This document shows, one piece after another, positions 1 to 6,194 of a stretch of DNA of 7,133 nucleotides; positions within the stretch are counted from its first letter, which is position 1, and the number at the start of each line of letters is the position of its first letter. Source of the stretch: an uncultured Lachnospiraceae bacterium (GTDB taxonomy: Bacteria; Bacillota; Clostridia; Lachnospirales; Lachnospiraceae); the NCBI GenBank assembly GCA_910583965.1, contig CAJUAE010000141.1:1-7133 (forward strand), written 5' to 3'. Below the pieces are notes generated by a model that was given only the letters and a program-made list of their open reading frames with translations, had not been told where the DNA came from and did no database searches. A program made the translations under genes and the position numbers.

Positions 1-794
1 CCTAACTATTACTATAAGTGGTTTTCAGATGGTGAATCGTAACAACATTTATAACGTAGCAGTTTATATATTTTGATGATTCATTTAAGTCATTTCTAAT
101 AACTTATTTCATGTTGGGGGCAGCCCTAAAAAATTAAATATACAAAGTGCTTTATGTGAGCAAGGTTCCAATAGTATTTTATACATTCCGCTTTGTAGAG
201 TTGAACTGTTACGACAAAATTTAAATTTAATAGTGTATTGTGTAAAAAATTTTTTAATCCGAATAAATTCTTCTTTCTATTTCAGAAGAAATGAGTTATA
301 ATAATAAAATCAAAGAGTAATTGTTTAAAACAATACTATGTATTTAGAACAGTACACTGTTTCTTAGATGGATAGTGCGTGAGAAAATCTTGTGACTACA
401 TCTGTTTTTACAGCATTTCAAAATATTTTCCGAATTATAATATTGATAGTGATGAATGAAGTACTTTGCGCTGCGTTTTTGTATGATTTTCATGTTGGAT
501 CTGTAAATATATTTACGGATTGATACATGCTTTTGTGTTTCGGTAAGGGGACATATTGAAACGTGGTGAATTAGAGATGGGGATATATTTGACTATTGTG
601 AGAGATAGATTTTTTGTGTGTATCAATAGTTTGATTATTATTGATTACAGAGTACAGACAAATGTTGACAACAAGGTTTATTTTATGCGATTTGATGGGA
701 ATTTTTATCTGAAATCATAGAAAGTGAATCCCAAAGAACTGAATGAAAAGGTTAAAACATATTATTTTAGAAAGGAAAAGACTGGTATATTAAT
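1..794. other. AT-rich gene-free region and rho leader
   Basis: I see no convincing coding sequence on either strand; stop codons are frequent and no stretch resembles a known protein. Small structures are present: a 7-bp perfect hairpin (TTCTTCT at 268-274 with AGAAGAA at 284-290), a TATAAT at 297-302 with only a poor -35, another TATAAT at 436-441 without a -35, and a dyad at 499-520. A perfect TTGACA lies at 665-670, but no good -10 follows at 16-18 bp, so I do not call a rho promoter. The last part must contain the 5' leader of rho. Rho genes in other bacteria are often autoregulated through a long leader, which would fit but is not shown here. Confidence 0.55.
499..520. promoter_or_regulatory. 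Near-perfect 22-bp palindrome, possible operator
   Basis: GTAAATATATTTAC at 503-516 is a perfect 14-bp palindrome. It extends to 11-base arms (ATC at 499-501 and GAT at 518-520) with one T/G mismatch at 502/517. There is no loop, which favours a dimeric protein binding site over an RNA hairpin. It lies 274 bp before rho in otherwise featureless AT-rich DNA, and no bound regulator can be named. In DNA this rich in A and T, a short palindrome may also arise by chance. Confidence 0.3.
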
Positions 795-2342
795 ATGAGG
801 GAAAAATATGAATCATTAGCACTTGCTGAACTAAGGGAAATTGCGAAGTCGCGTGGTATGAAACGTGTAACTGGATTAAAAAAGGCAGAGCTGATTGAGT
901 TGATGTTGGCAGAAGATGAGAAGGATAAGGAGGCGGGGAAAGATGTAGAACCCAAGCCAATACTTCGCGGTATGAAGGAACCAGCATTTGCCACAGAAGC
1001 GAATAAAAATGAGCACAAAGTAAAACAAACTAATGTACAAGGACAAAACGCAACAAAAGAACAGAGTACTGACAATGGTGAGCGTTCAGTAAAACAACAA
1101 AAACAGTATATAGAAAATAATAATATAGAACGTTCTGCAAAACAGCCAGAGGAACGCGCTGTAAAAGAACAGGCAGAAAACAAGATAACAGAGGAGAAGT
1201 TTCCATCGGAGCTTGATAGTGGCATCACAGCAAGAGGGATTTTGGAAGTTATGGCAGATGGTTTTGGATTTATCAGAAGTGATAATTTTCTGCCAGGGGA
1301 AAATGATGTGTATGTGGCGCCAAGTCAGATCCGCCGTTTTGGGTTGCGCACAGGAGATATTATTGAAGGAAATACCCGCATTAAGACAATGAACGAGAAG
1401 TTTAGTGCATTATTATATTTAAAAAAAGTAAATGGATTTCCGCCAGAATTTGCAACCAGAAGACGTAATTTTGAAGATATGACACCAATTTTTCCAGATA
1501 AACGCATTAAATTAGAAACACCAGGTGCAAGTGTCGCAATGCGTATTATGGATTTGATGAGTCCTGTGGGTAAGGGGCAGCGTGGAATGATTGTGTCGCC
1601 GCCCAAGGCAGGAAAAACTACATTGCTAAAAGAAGTGGCAAAGTCTATTTTAAAAAATGCACCAGATATGCATATGATTATTCTGTTGATTGATGAACGT
1701 CCAGAGGAAGTTACAGATATCAAAGAGGCAATTCATGGACCAAATGTTGAGGTAATTTATTCGACTTTTGATGAGTTGCCAGACCATCACAAGAGAGTTG
1801 CCGAAATGGTGATTGAACGTGCGAAGCGTCTTGTGGAACATAGAAAAGACGTGTGTATATTGCTGGATAGCATTACCAGATTAACACGTGCATATAATCT
1901 TACGGTTCCGCCAAGTGGCAGAACGCTTTCTGGTGGACTTGACCCAGCAGCGTTACACATGCCCAAGCGTTTTTTTGGTGCGGCAAGAAATATGCGTGAG
2001 GGAGGAAGCTTAACAATTCTGGCAACAGCACTTGTCGATACAGGCTCTAAGATGGATGATGTAGTGTATGAAGAATTTAAGGGAACTGGCAATATGGAAA
2101 TGGTACTTGACAGAAGACTCTCAGAGAAACGTGTGTTCCCTGCAATTGATATTCCGAAATCTGGAACAAGACGCGAGGATTTGTTGTTAACTTCCGAAGA
2201 ACTTGAGGCAATCAATGTGATGCGCAAAGCACTTAACGGTTTGAAATCGGATGAGGCAGTTGACAAAATTTTGGATATGTTCTATCGTACAAAAAATAAT
2301 ACAGAATTTGTAGATACAGTGAAAAAGATAAAAATTCTTTAA
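795..2342 (+). CDS. rho: Transcription termination factor Rho
   Basis: Hexameric RNA-dependent ATPase/helicase that loads on nascent RNA and releases RNA polymerase. The 515-residue product has a Rho N domain (about 1-42, starting MREKYESLAL), a hydrophilic insertion (about 46-140), a cold-shock-like RNA-binding domain (about 145-215, with DGFGFIRS at 155-162), then the RecA-like motor. Visible motor motifs are the P-loop SPPKAGKTT (268-276), LLIDERPEEVTD (297-308), Walker B-like VCILLDSITR (353-362), the Q-loop-side segment STFDELPDHHKRVAEMVIE (323-341), and the R-loop region PPSGRTLSGGLD (372-383). The length exceeds that of the ~420-residue E. coli protein because of the insertion, in which 18 of residues 70-130 are N or Q; ER[SA][VA]K[QE] recurs at 96, 112 and 120. 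The start gives the expected family N-terminus, although the purine-rich AAAGGAAAAG (771-780) is about 14 bases from the ATG, an unusually long spacing. No clear terminator follows, so read-through into rpmE is possible. Confidence 0.98.
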   Translation: MREKYESLALAELREIAKSRGMKRVTGLKKAELIELMLAEDEKDKEAGKDVEPKPILRGMKEPAFATEANKNEHKVKQTNVQGQNATKEQSTDNGERSVKQQKQYIENNNIERSAKQPEERAVKEQAENKITEEKFPSELDSGITARGILEVMADGFGFIRSDNFLPGENDVYVAPSQIRRFGLRTGDIIEGNTRIKTMNEKFSALLYLKKVNGFPPEFATRRRNFEDMTPIFPDKRIKLETPGASVAMRIMDLMSPVGKGQRGMIVSPPKAGKTTLLKEVAKSILKNAPDMHMIILLIDERPEEVTDIKEAIHGPNVEVIYSTFDELPDHHKRVAEMVIERAKRLVEHRKDVCILLDSITRLTRAYNLTVPPSGRTLSGGLDPAALHMPKRFFGAARNMREGGSLTILATALVDTGSKMDDVVYEEFKGTGNMEMVLDRRLSEKRVFPAIDIPKSGTRREDLLLTSEELEAINVMRKALNGLKSDEAVDKILDMFYRTKNNTEFVDTVKKIKIL

Positions 2343-2365
2343 TATACAATAAATGAAAAAAATGC

Positions 2366-2394
2366 TTGCGCTTCATGAAAAGCTGTGATATACT
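2366..2394 (+). promoter_or_regulatory. Sigma-A type promoter of rpmE
   Basis: TTGCGC (2366-2371) and TATACT (2389-2394) are separated by exactly 17 bp, and TG at 2386-2387 gives an extended -10 (TGaTATACT). Transcription should start near 2400, leaving a leader of about 55 bases before the rpmE start. The site lies inside the rho-rpmE gap, so L31 can be expressed independently of rho. This is inferred from consensus similarity only. Confidence 0.75.
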
Positions 2395-2456
2395 AAAAAA
2401 GCTGTTTGATGAGACAAGTATATGAAAAAATGATTTTATATAGAGAGGTGAAAATA

Positions 2457-2663
2457 ATGAGAGAAGGAATCCATCCAAATTATTATCAGGCAACTGTTAC
2501 CTGTAACTGTGGAAATACATTTGTAACAGGATCGACAAAACCTGAAATCCATGTGGAAGTTTGTTCAAAATGCCATTCATTCTACACAGGACAGCAGAAG
2601 ACTGCGGCAGCTCGTGGACGTATTGATAAGTTCAATAAGAAGTACGGCGTAGAAAGCAAATAA
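2457..2663 (+). CDS. rpmE: 50S ribosomal protein L31 (zinc-binding form)
   Basis: Small protein of the large ribosomal subunit that bridges the central protuberance and the 30S head. The 68-residue product starts MREGIHPNYYQATVTCNCG and has the four cysteines of the zinc-binding (C+) type: C16 and C18 (CNC), then C36 and C39 (CSKC). SSVHE-like or other extra domains are absent, and the length is typical of the family. I choose the ATG at 2457 over in-frame ATGs upstream (from 2406) because AGAGGTG at 2444-2450 sits 6 bases before it and because L31 proteins begin at this residue. The gene has its own extended -10 promoter upstream and a hairpin terminator just downstream. In bacteria with a cysteine-less paralogue, the zinc form is replaced during zinc starvation; no paralogue is present in this window. 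Confidence 0.97.
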   Translation: MREGIHPNYYQATVTCNCGNTFVTGSTKPEIHVEVCSKCHSFYTGQQKTAAARGRIDKFNKKYGVESK

Positions 2664-2672
2664 GTAGCGGAA

Positions 2673-2710
2673 AAAGGTTGAGGTAAAGACTATCTCAACC
2701 TTTCTTATTA
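2673..2710 (+). terminator. Rho-independent terminator after rpmE
   Basis: AAAGGTTGAG (2673-2682) is perfectly complementary to CTCAACCTTT (2694-2703). A G-U pair and two A-T pairs extend this to a 13-bp stem with the 5-base loop AAGAC. The tail TTTCTTATTA is only moderately T-rich, so termination may be partial and let some transcription through to the DUF1385-prmC-prfA genes, for which I find no strong promoter. Confidence 0.75.
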
Positions 2711-2802
2711 TGTGCAGACCTGTGCAGAGGAAATAAGTCGCTAAAGCGACGTACAGGTCGCGTGAGTAGGGAGAAGATAAACCTTCCCTGCTCGATTGCA
2801 CA
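2711..2802 (+). other. Predicted three-way-junction RNA/DNA structure
   Basis: An outer stem, TGTGCA (2711-2716) with TGCACA (2797-2802), encloses two arms. Arm 1 pairs 2717-2725 (GACCTGTGC) with 2751-2759 (GTACAGGTC), 9 bp with one G-U, and carries an inner perfect hairpin GTCGC-TAAA-GCGAC (2737-2750). Arm 2 pairs 2764-2772 (GAGTAGGGA) with 2785-2793 (TCCCTGCTC), 9 bp with one T-G. The nested, nearly contiguous pairing suggests a folded leader RNA, a small RNA or a mobile palindromic repeat (REP/MITE type). It matches no riboswitch class I know. The segment is more GC-rich than its neighbours (26 of 50 bases in 2751-2800). Confidence 0.45.
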
Positions 2803-2872
2803 CGAACGCAAAAGGAAATATGCAGCGAAAACTGTACACGGACGCGGAAAGGAAAGATGCAACTAAAGCGAC
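2800..2872 (+). repeat. Imperfect direct repeats upstream of the DUF1385 gene
   Basis: The 25-base unit at 2800-2824 (ACACGAACGC, then AAAAGGAAATATGCA) recurs as a 26-base unit at 2836-2861 (ACACGGACGC, then GGAAAGGAAAGATGCA) with three substitutions or so and a one-base insertion. The decamer CTAAAGCGAC at 2741-2750 returns at 2863-2872, and a shorter relative, GTGCAGAGGAAATA, lies at 2722-2735. The repeats therefore interleave with the folded element just upstream, as though the whole spacer grew by duplication. The reading frame of the downstream gene happens to stay open through them from 2796, but no family similarity supports translation there. Confidence 0.55.
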
Positions 2873-2900
2873 TAACACGCGTTGGATAGAGGAGAAAGGC

Positions 2901-3869
2901 ATGACAAAAAAGAGACAAACACAATATTCTGGTATAGGCGGGCAAGCTGTTCTTGAGGGTGTGATGATGAAAAACAAGTCAAAATACGCTGTGGCAGTGC
3001 GCAAGCCAGATGGAGATATTGATGTACAAGTTGAAGAATATAAAGGAGTTTGTGGAGAAAAATCCTTTGCAAAACTTCCATTGATACGTGGGATTTTTGC
3101 TTTTATTGATTCTCTTATTCTTGGTATGAGGGTGACAATGCACTCTGCATCTTTTTATGAGGATGAGGAGGAAGCTGTGCAGGAGACATCAAAGAAGACT
3201 TCTGGGAACAAATCAGATGATATTGTGATGGGAATAACGGTAGTGTTTTCGGTTATTCTTGCGGTTGGACTTTTTATGTTGCTGCCATTTTGGCTTTCTG
3301 ATTTGTTGGGAAAATATATTCGCAATGCAAGCCTTATTGCAATATTAGAAGGATTGTTTCGCATTGTGATTTTTGTGGGATATATTGTTGCAATATCACT
3401 GATGAAAGATATTCGGCGTCTATATATGTACCATGGCGCAGAACATAAATGTATTAATTGTATCGAGCGAGGAAGGCCACTTAATGTCAAAAATGTCATA
3501 CGCAGTTCTCGTCAACATAAGCGTTGTGGAACTAGTTTCTTGCTTTTTGTTGTGCTTGTCAGCGTTATTGTATTCTTTTTTATTAGAGTTGATAATATGG
3601 CTTTAAAACTTATTCTAAGATTGTTGTTAGTTCCTGTGATTGCGGGAATTTCTTATGAAATTATCAGATTTGCGGGAAGGAGTGACAATATTGTAATTCG
3701 TATGATATCAGCGCCAGGTATGTGGATGCAGCGATTGACCACCAAAGAACCAGATGAAGATATGATAAAGGTTGCTATCTGTTCTGTGGAGGCAGTATTT
3801 GATTGGAAAGCATACTTGATAGAAAATTTTGGGTATGAAAATGAGACTTTTGAGGATGAGGATTTATGA
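2901..3869 (+). CDS. DUF1385 family membrane protein (YqhQ-like)
   Basis: Conserved Firmicutes membrane protein of unknown biochemical function, 322 residues from the chosen start. The family marks are GIGGQAVLEGVMM (11-23), YHGAEHKCINCIE (177-189), RQHKRCGTSF (204-213), SYE (251-253) and PGMWMQRLTTKEP (272-284). Four hydrophobic segments near 107-131, 143-168, 211-230 and 233-254 predict an integral inner-membrane protein; the histidine- and cysteine-containing AEHKC and KRCG motifs flank the third segment and might bind a metal, which is inference. An in-frame ATG at 2796 would add 35 residues encoded by repeats; I prefer 2901 because AGGAG at 2890-2894 is 6 bases upstream and the known proteins begin just before the GGQAV motif. 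The stop overlaps the prmC start (ATGA), indicating an operon with coupled translation. The neighbourhood suggests a link to translation, but no function is demonstrated. Confidence 0.93.
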   Translation: MTKKRQTQYSGIGGQAVLEGVMMKNKSKYAVAVRKPDGDIDVQVEEYKGVCGEKSFAKLPLIRGIFAFIDSLILGMRVTMHSASFYEDEEEAVQETSKKTSGNKSDDIVMGITVVFSVILAVGLFMLLPFWLSDLLGKYIRNASLIAILEGLFRIVIFVGYIVAISLMKDIRRLYMYHGAEHKCINCIERGRPLNVKNVIRSSRQHKRCGTSFLLFVVLVSVIVFFFIRVDNMALKLILRLLLVPVIAGISYEIIRFAGRSDNIVIRMISAPGMWMQRLTTKEPDEDMIKVAICSVEAVFDWKAYLIENFGYENETFEDEDL

Positions 3870-4726
3870 CATACAAAGAGGTTTATGAGTATGGTAAACA
3901 AAAGTTGATAGATGCAGGGATCGAAGATGCAGTATTAGATGCGCGACTTTTACTTGAATATATCTGTCATACGGATCGAAATGAGTTAATCGTACATGCT
4001 GATTGTCAACGAAGTAGCATGGAAGAACAATTTTATAAAATTGTAATAGAAAAAAGGGCATCTCATATACCATTACAGCATATTACAGGAGAACAGGAAT
4101 TTATGGGACTTTCCTTTCAGGTAAACGAGCATGTATTGATACCAAGACAGGATACGGAAATTCTTGTGGAGGAGGTTATGCGTCATCTGAGTGATGGAAT
4201 GCGCATTTTAGATATATGTACAGGATCGGGATGCATTTTATTAAGTTTATTGAAATACAGTAATGAGTGTGAAGGGGTTGGGATTGACATCTCAAGCGAT
4301 GCGCTAAGGGTGGCACAAGAAAATGCACAAAGATTGCAACTTGATGCAACATTTCTTGAGGGAGATTTATTTTTGCCATTAAAGAGCTTTCAGTCAAGTA
4401 AAACTTCTGATACTCTTTTTGATATAATTGTGTCAAATCCTCCATACATTGAGACAAAAGTAATTGATACTTTGATGCCAGAAGTACGTTTGCATGAGCC
4501 GGTCAGCGCACTTGACGGCGGAGAAGATGGGTTATATTTTTATAGAAAAATTGTTGCGGAGGCACCTAGATTTATGCGAAAAGGCGCGTATCTTTTTTTT
4601 GAGATTGGTTGTGCACAAGCGCAAACAGTGGCAATGTTTATGCAAGAGGCAGGATTTGTTCAAATTGAAGTTTTAAAGGACTATGCTGGATTAGATAGGG
4701 TTGTGTTTGGAATGGAGCCGATTTAG
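3866..4726 (+). CDS. prmC: Release factor glutamine N5-methyltransferase PrmC
   Basis: Cytoplasmic SAM-dependent enzyme that methylates the glutamine side chain in the GGQ motif of release factors RF1 and RF2, which raises their peptide-release activity. The 286-residue product is of normal length. An N-terminal helical substrate-binding part (about 1-75, ending PLQHITGEQEFMG) is followed by a Rossmann-type methyltransferase domain: IPRQDTE (92-98), SAM-binding loop DICTGSGC (116-123), acidic GVGIDIS (138-144), catalytic/substrate motif NPPY (191-194), and the C-terminal KDYAGLDRVVFG (271-282). The start ATG overlaps the stop of the DUF1385 gene by four bases; GAGGA at 3852-3856 or GAGG at 3858-3861 can serve as the binding site. 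Its substrate, RF1, is encoded 80 bp downstream, a common bacterial pairing. All expected key residues are present and nothing looks broken. Confidence 0.97.
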   Translation: MTYKEVYEYGKQKLIDAGIEDAVLDARLLLEYICHTDRNELIVHADCQRSSMEEQFYKIVIEKRASHIPLQHITGEQEFMGLSFQVNEHVLIPRQDTEILVEEVMRHLSDGMRILDICTGSGCILLSLLKYSNECEGVGIDISSDALRVAQENAQRLQLDATFLEGDLFLPLKSFQSSKTSDTLFDIIVSNPPYIETKVIDTLMPEVRLHEPVSALDGGEDGLYFYRKIVAEAPRFMRKGAYLFFEIGCAQAQTVAMFMQEAGFVQIEVLKDYAGLDRVVFGMEPI

Positions 4727-4739
4727 AATCGTAAAAGGT

Positions 4740-4783
4740 CCATAATAAGTTGGTGTTGTTGTGAAAAGCCATAAATAATTGGT
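4740..4783 (+). repeat. 29-bp period direct repeat between prmC and prfA
   Basis: CCATAATAAGTTGGT (4740-4754) and CCATAAATAATTGGT (4769-4783) agree at 12 of 15 positions, and both are preceded by AAAAG (with two extra bases in the first copy). The spacing of 29 bp is close to three helical turns, which could suit a regulator bound on one face. It may equally be a remnant of a small duplication that lengthened the prmC-prfA spacer. I see no strong promoter here; TTGGTG (4750-4755) with TAAATA (4772-4777) is a weak candidate at best. Confidence 0.4.
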
Positions 4784-4806
4784 AGCTAGGAGATAGGAGG
4801 ATTTAT

Positions 4807-5886
4807 ATGTTTGATAAGTTGGAAGATTTACTGCATCGATTTGAAGAAATCTTAAATGAGTTAAATGAGCCGACAGTCACTGAGGATCAGAAGCGTTTTC
4901 GTGCGTTGATGAAGGAGCAAAGTGAACTAACGCCGCTTGTTGAAGCATACAAAGAATATAAGAAATGCAATGAGACTGTGGAAGATTCGTTGTCACTGTT
5001 GGAATCTGAGAGTGATGAGGAAATGAAAGAAATGCTTAAGGAAGAACTAAATGATGCCAAGAAGCGTATTGAGGAACTTGAGACACAGATGAAGATTCTG
5101 CTGTTGCCAAAAGATCCAAATGACGACAAGAATGTTATCATAGAAATTCGTGCAGGAGCAGGTGGCGATGAGGCAGCACTCTTTGCGGCGGAGATTTATC
5201 GCATGTATGTGCACTATGCGGAAGGTAGACGCTGGAAAGTGGAGCTAGTAGAATGCGAAGAAATTGGCATCGGTGGAATGAAAAGTGTTACCTTCATGAT
5301 ATCGGGGCAAGGTGCCTATTCCGTCATGAAATATGAATCTGGTGTACATCGCGTGCAGCGTGTGCCAGAGACAGAATCCGGTGGACGGATTCATACGTCC
5401 ACAATTAGTGTAGCGGTGATGCCAGAGGTGGATGAGGATATTGATATTGTAATTGAGGATAAGGATATTCGTATTGATGTGATGCGTGCGTCAGGAAATG
5501 GCGGCCAGTGTGTCAACACAACAGATTCAGCAGTTCGTCTAACACATTATCCAACTGGAATTGTGGTTTATAGCCAGACTGAAAAATCACAGTTGCAGAA
5601 TAAAGCAAAGGCGTTTGCACTGTTGAAAGCAAAGCTGTACGATATCGAGCAACAACAACGTCATGATGCGGAGGCAGAGATGCGCAGGAGTCAGATTGGA
5701 ACAGGCGACCGCTCTGAAAAGATTCGTACTTATAATTTTCCACAAGGACGCGTGACAGACCATCGTATTAATTTGACGATTTATAAGCTGGATAAGGTGA
5801 TGAATGGGGATATTCAGGAAATTATTGATGCGTGTATTGCTGCCGACCAGGCTATCCGCTTAAGCCGCTTAAATCAGGAGGGCTGA
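4807..5886 (+). CDS. prfA: Peptide chain release factor 1 (RF1)
   Basis: Recognises UAA and UAG in the ribosomal A site and triggers hydrolysis of the finished peptidyl-tRNA. The 359-residue product has the usual length and order: an acidic helical N-terminal domain (about 1-100), the codon-recognition region with the tripeptide P187-E188-T189 in RVPETESGGRIHTS, the GGQ peptidyl-transferase-centre loop at 232-234 (ASGNGGQCVNTTDSA), and a basic C-terminal part (SEKIRTYNFPQGRVTDHR, 303-320). The PxT tripeptide in place of SPF separates it from RF2. Gln234 is the expected methylation target of PrmC. The residue after GGQ is Cys, where E. coli has His; I believe this also occurs in other clostridial RF1s. 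AGGAGG (4795-4800) lies 6 bases before the ATG, with a second AGGAG at 4788-4792. It is the last housekeeping gene before the accessory DNA. Confidence 0.98.
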   Translation: MFDKLEDLLHRFEEILNELNEPTVTEDQKRFRALMKEQSELTPLVEAYKEYKKCNETVEDSLSLLESESDEEMKEMLKEELNDAKKRIEELETQMKILLLPKDPNDDKNVIIEIRAGAGGDEAALFAAEIYRMYVHYAEGRRWKVELVECEEIGIGGMKSVTFMISGQGAYSVMKYESGVHRVQRVPETESGGRIHTSTISVAVMPEVDEDIDIVIEDKDIRIDVMRASGNGGQCVNTTDSAVRLTHYPTGIVVYSQTEKSQLQNKAKAFALLKAKLYDIEQQQRHDAEAEMRRSQIGTGDRSEKIRTYNFPQGRVTDHRINLTIYKLDKVMNGDIQEIIDACIAADQAIRLSRLNQEG

Positions 5887-5938
5887 AACCCTTGATTTTA
5901 GGGCATTCTTGGAAAATATCAGCAAAATAAAACAGAGG

Positions 5939-5981
5939 AAAAAGACGGATTTTATCTAAAAAATAAGAGCCGTCTTTTTTT
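5939..5981 (+). terminator. Intrinsic terminator after prfA
   Basis: AAAAAGACGG (5939-5948) pairs with CCGTCTTTTT (5970-5979), and the T-run continues to 5981. Within the loop, TTAT (5952-5955) can pair with ATAA (5963-5966) to stack a second short helix. The stem sits 52 bases after the prfA stop and should end the housekeeping transcript. The reverse strand also has a T-run at the end of this stem, so the terminator may work in both directions and shield prfA from the element remnant. A small CCCT/AGGG hairpin at 5889-5903 precedes it. Confidence 0.85.
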
Positions 5982-5997
5982 GTACCCTGAAATGGAA

Positions 5998-6073
5998 ACA
6001 CTAATAGCCCCAAAATTGGGGGATATACACTCTGACAGCCCTCATTTCGGGGGGATAGATACTTTGACAGCTC
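5998..6073. repeat. Array of GC-hairpin repeat units
   Basis: Three related units follow each other. Unit 1 (5998-6026) has ACACTAATAG, then CCCC-AAAATT-GGGGG and ATAT. Unit 2 (6027-6060) has ACACTCTGACAG, then CCC-TCATTTC-GGGGGG and ATAGAT. Unit 3 (6061-6073) keeps only ACTTTGACAGCTC before similarity is lost. Each full unit is a C-run/G-run hairpin with the same flanks, so the loop sequence varies while the stem is kept. This could be a set of iteron- or oriT-like protein binding sites or an element end; no assignment can be proved from sequence alone. Confidence 0.6.
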
Positions 6074-6132
6074 TTGCTTCTTAGAAGGAAGATTTGTATG
6101 TGTTTTGTTTTTGATGTAGGTCAGATACTATT

Positions 6133-6176
6133 TTTAGCGGCAGAGTCTCTCCCGCTAAATATGATAACAATGTTAT
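6133..6176. repeat. Adjacent hairpin and dyad in the element remnant
   Basis: TTTAGCGG (6133-6140) is perfectly complementary to CCGCTAAA (6152-6159) with an 11-base spacer. Immediately after, ATAACA (6164-6169) and TGTTAT (6171-6176) form a 13-bp dyad around one central A. The first is hairpin-like but has no T-run, so it is not a good terminator. The second has operator geometry. They stand between the hairpin array and the first gene fragment; no intact gene is there to be controlled. Confidence 0.3.
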
Positions 6177-6194
6177 GATCTCCCCCGTTTGTCT

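Noticed and set aside
665..696. rho promoter from the perfect TTGACA at 665-670
   Set aside because: No acceptable -10 lies at 16-18 bp; the nearest candidate, TTTGAT at 691-696, needs a 20-bp spacer.
767..1228. 153-residue (-) strand ORF opposite the rho 5' part
   Set aside because: It is a serine/phenylalanine-rich shadow of the rho frame without a ribosome binding site or family similarity.
2406..2456. Longer L31 start at 2406
   Set aside because: L31 proteins begin at MREGIHP, and the AGAGGTG motif is placed for the ATG at 2457; the upstream start would also be close to the predicted transcription start.
2796..2824. Promoter TTGCAC / TATGCA with a 17-bp spacer before the DUF1385 gene
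   Set aside because: Only three of six bases match at each box, and both boxes lie in repeat sequence.
2796..2900. N-terminal extension of the DUF1385 protein from the ATG at 2796
   Set aside because: It is encoded by repeat DNA, matches no part of the family, and a well-spaced AGGAG precedes the ATG at 2901.
4494..4676. 60-residue (+) ORF inside prmC
   Set aside because: It is an alternative frame within a fully supported gene and has no motif of its own.
5998..6073. CRISPR array
   Set aside because: Units are hairpins of uneven length with no unique spacers of constant size, and there are no cas genes.
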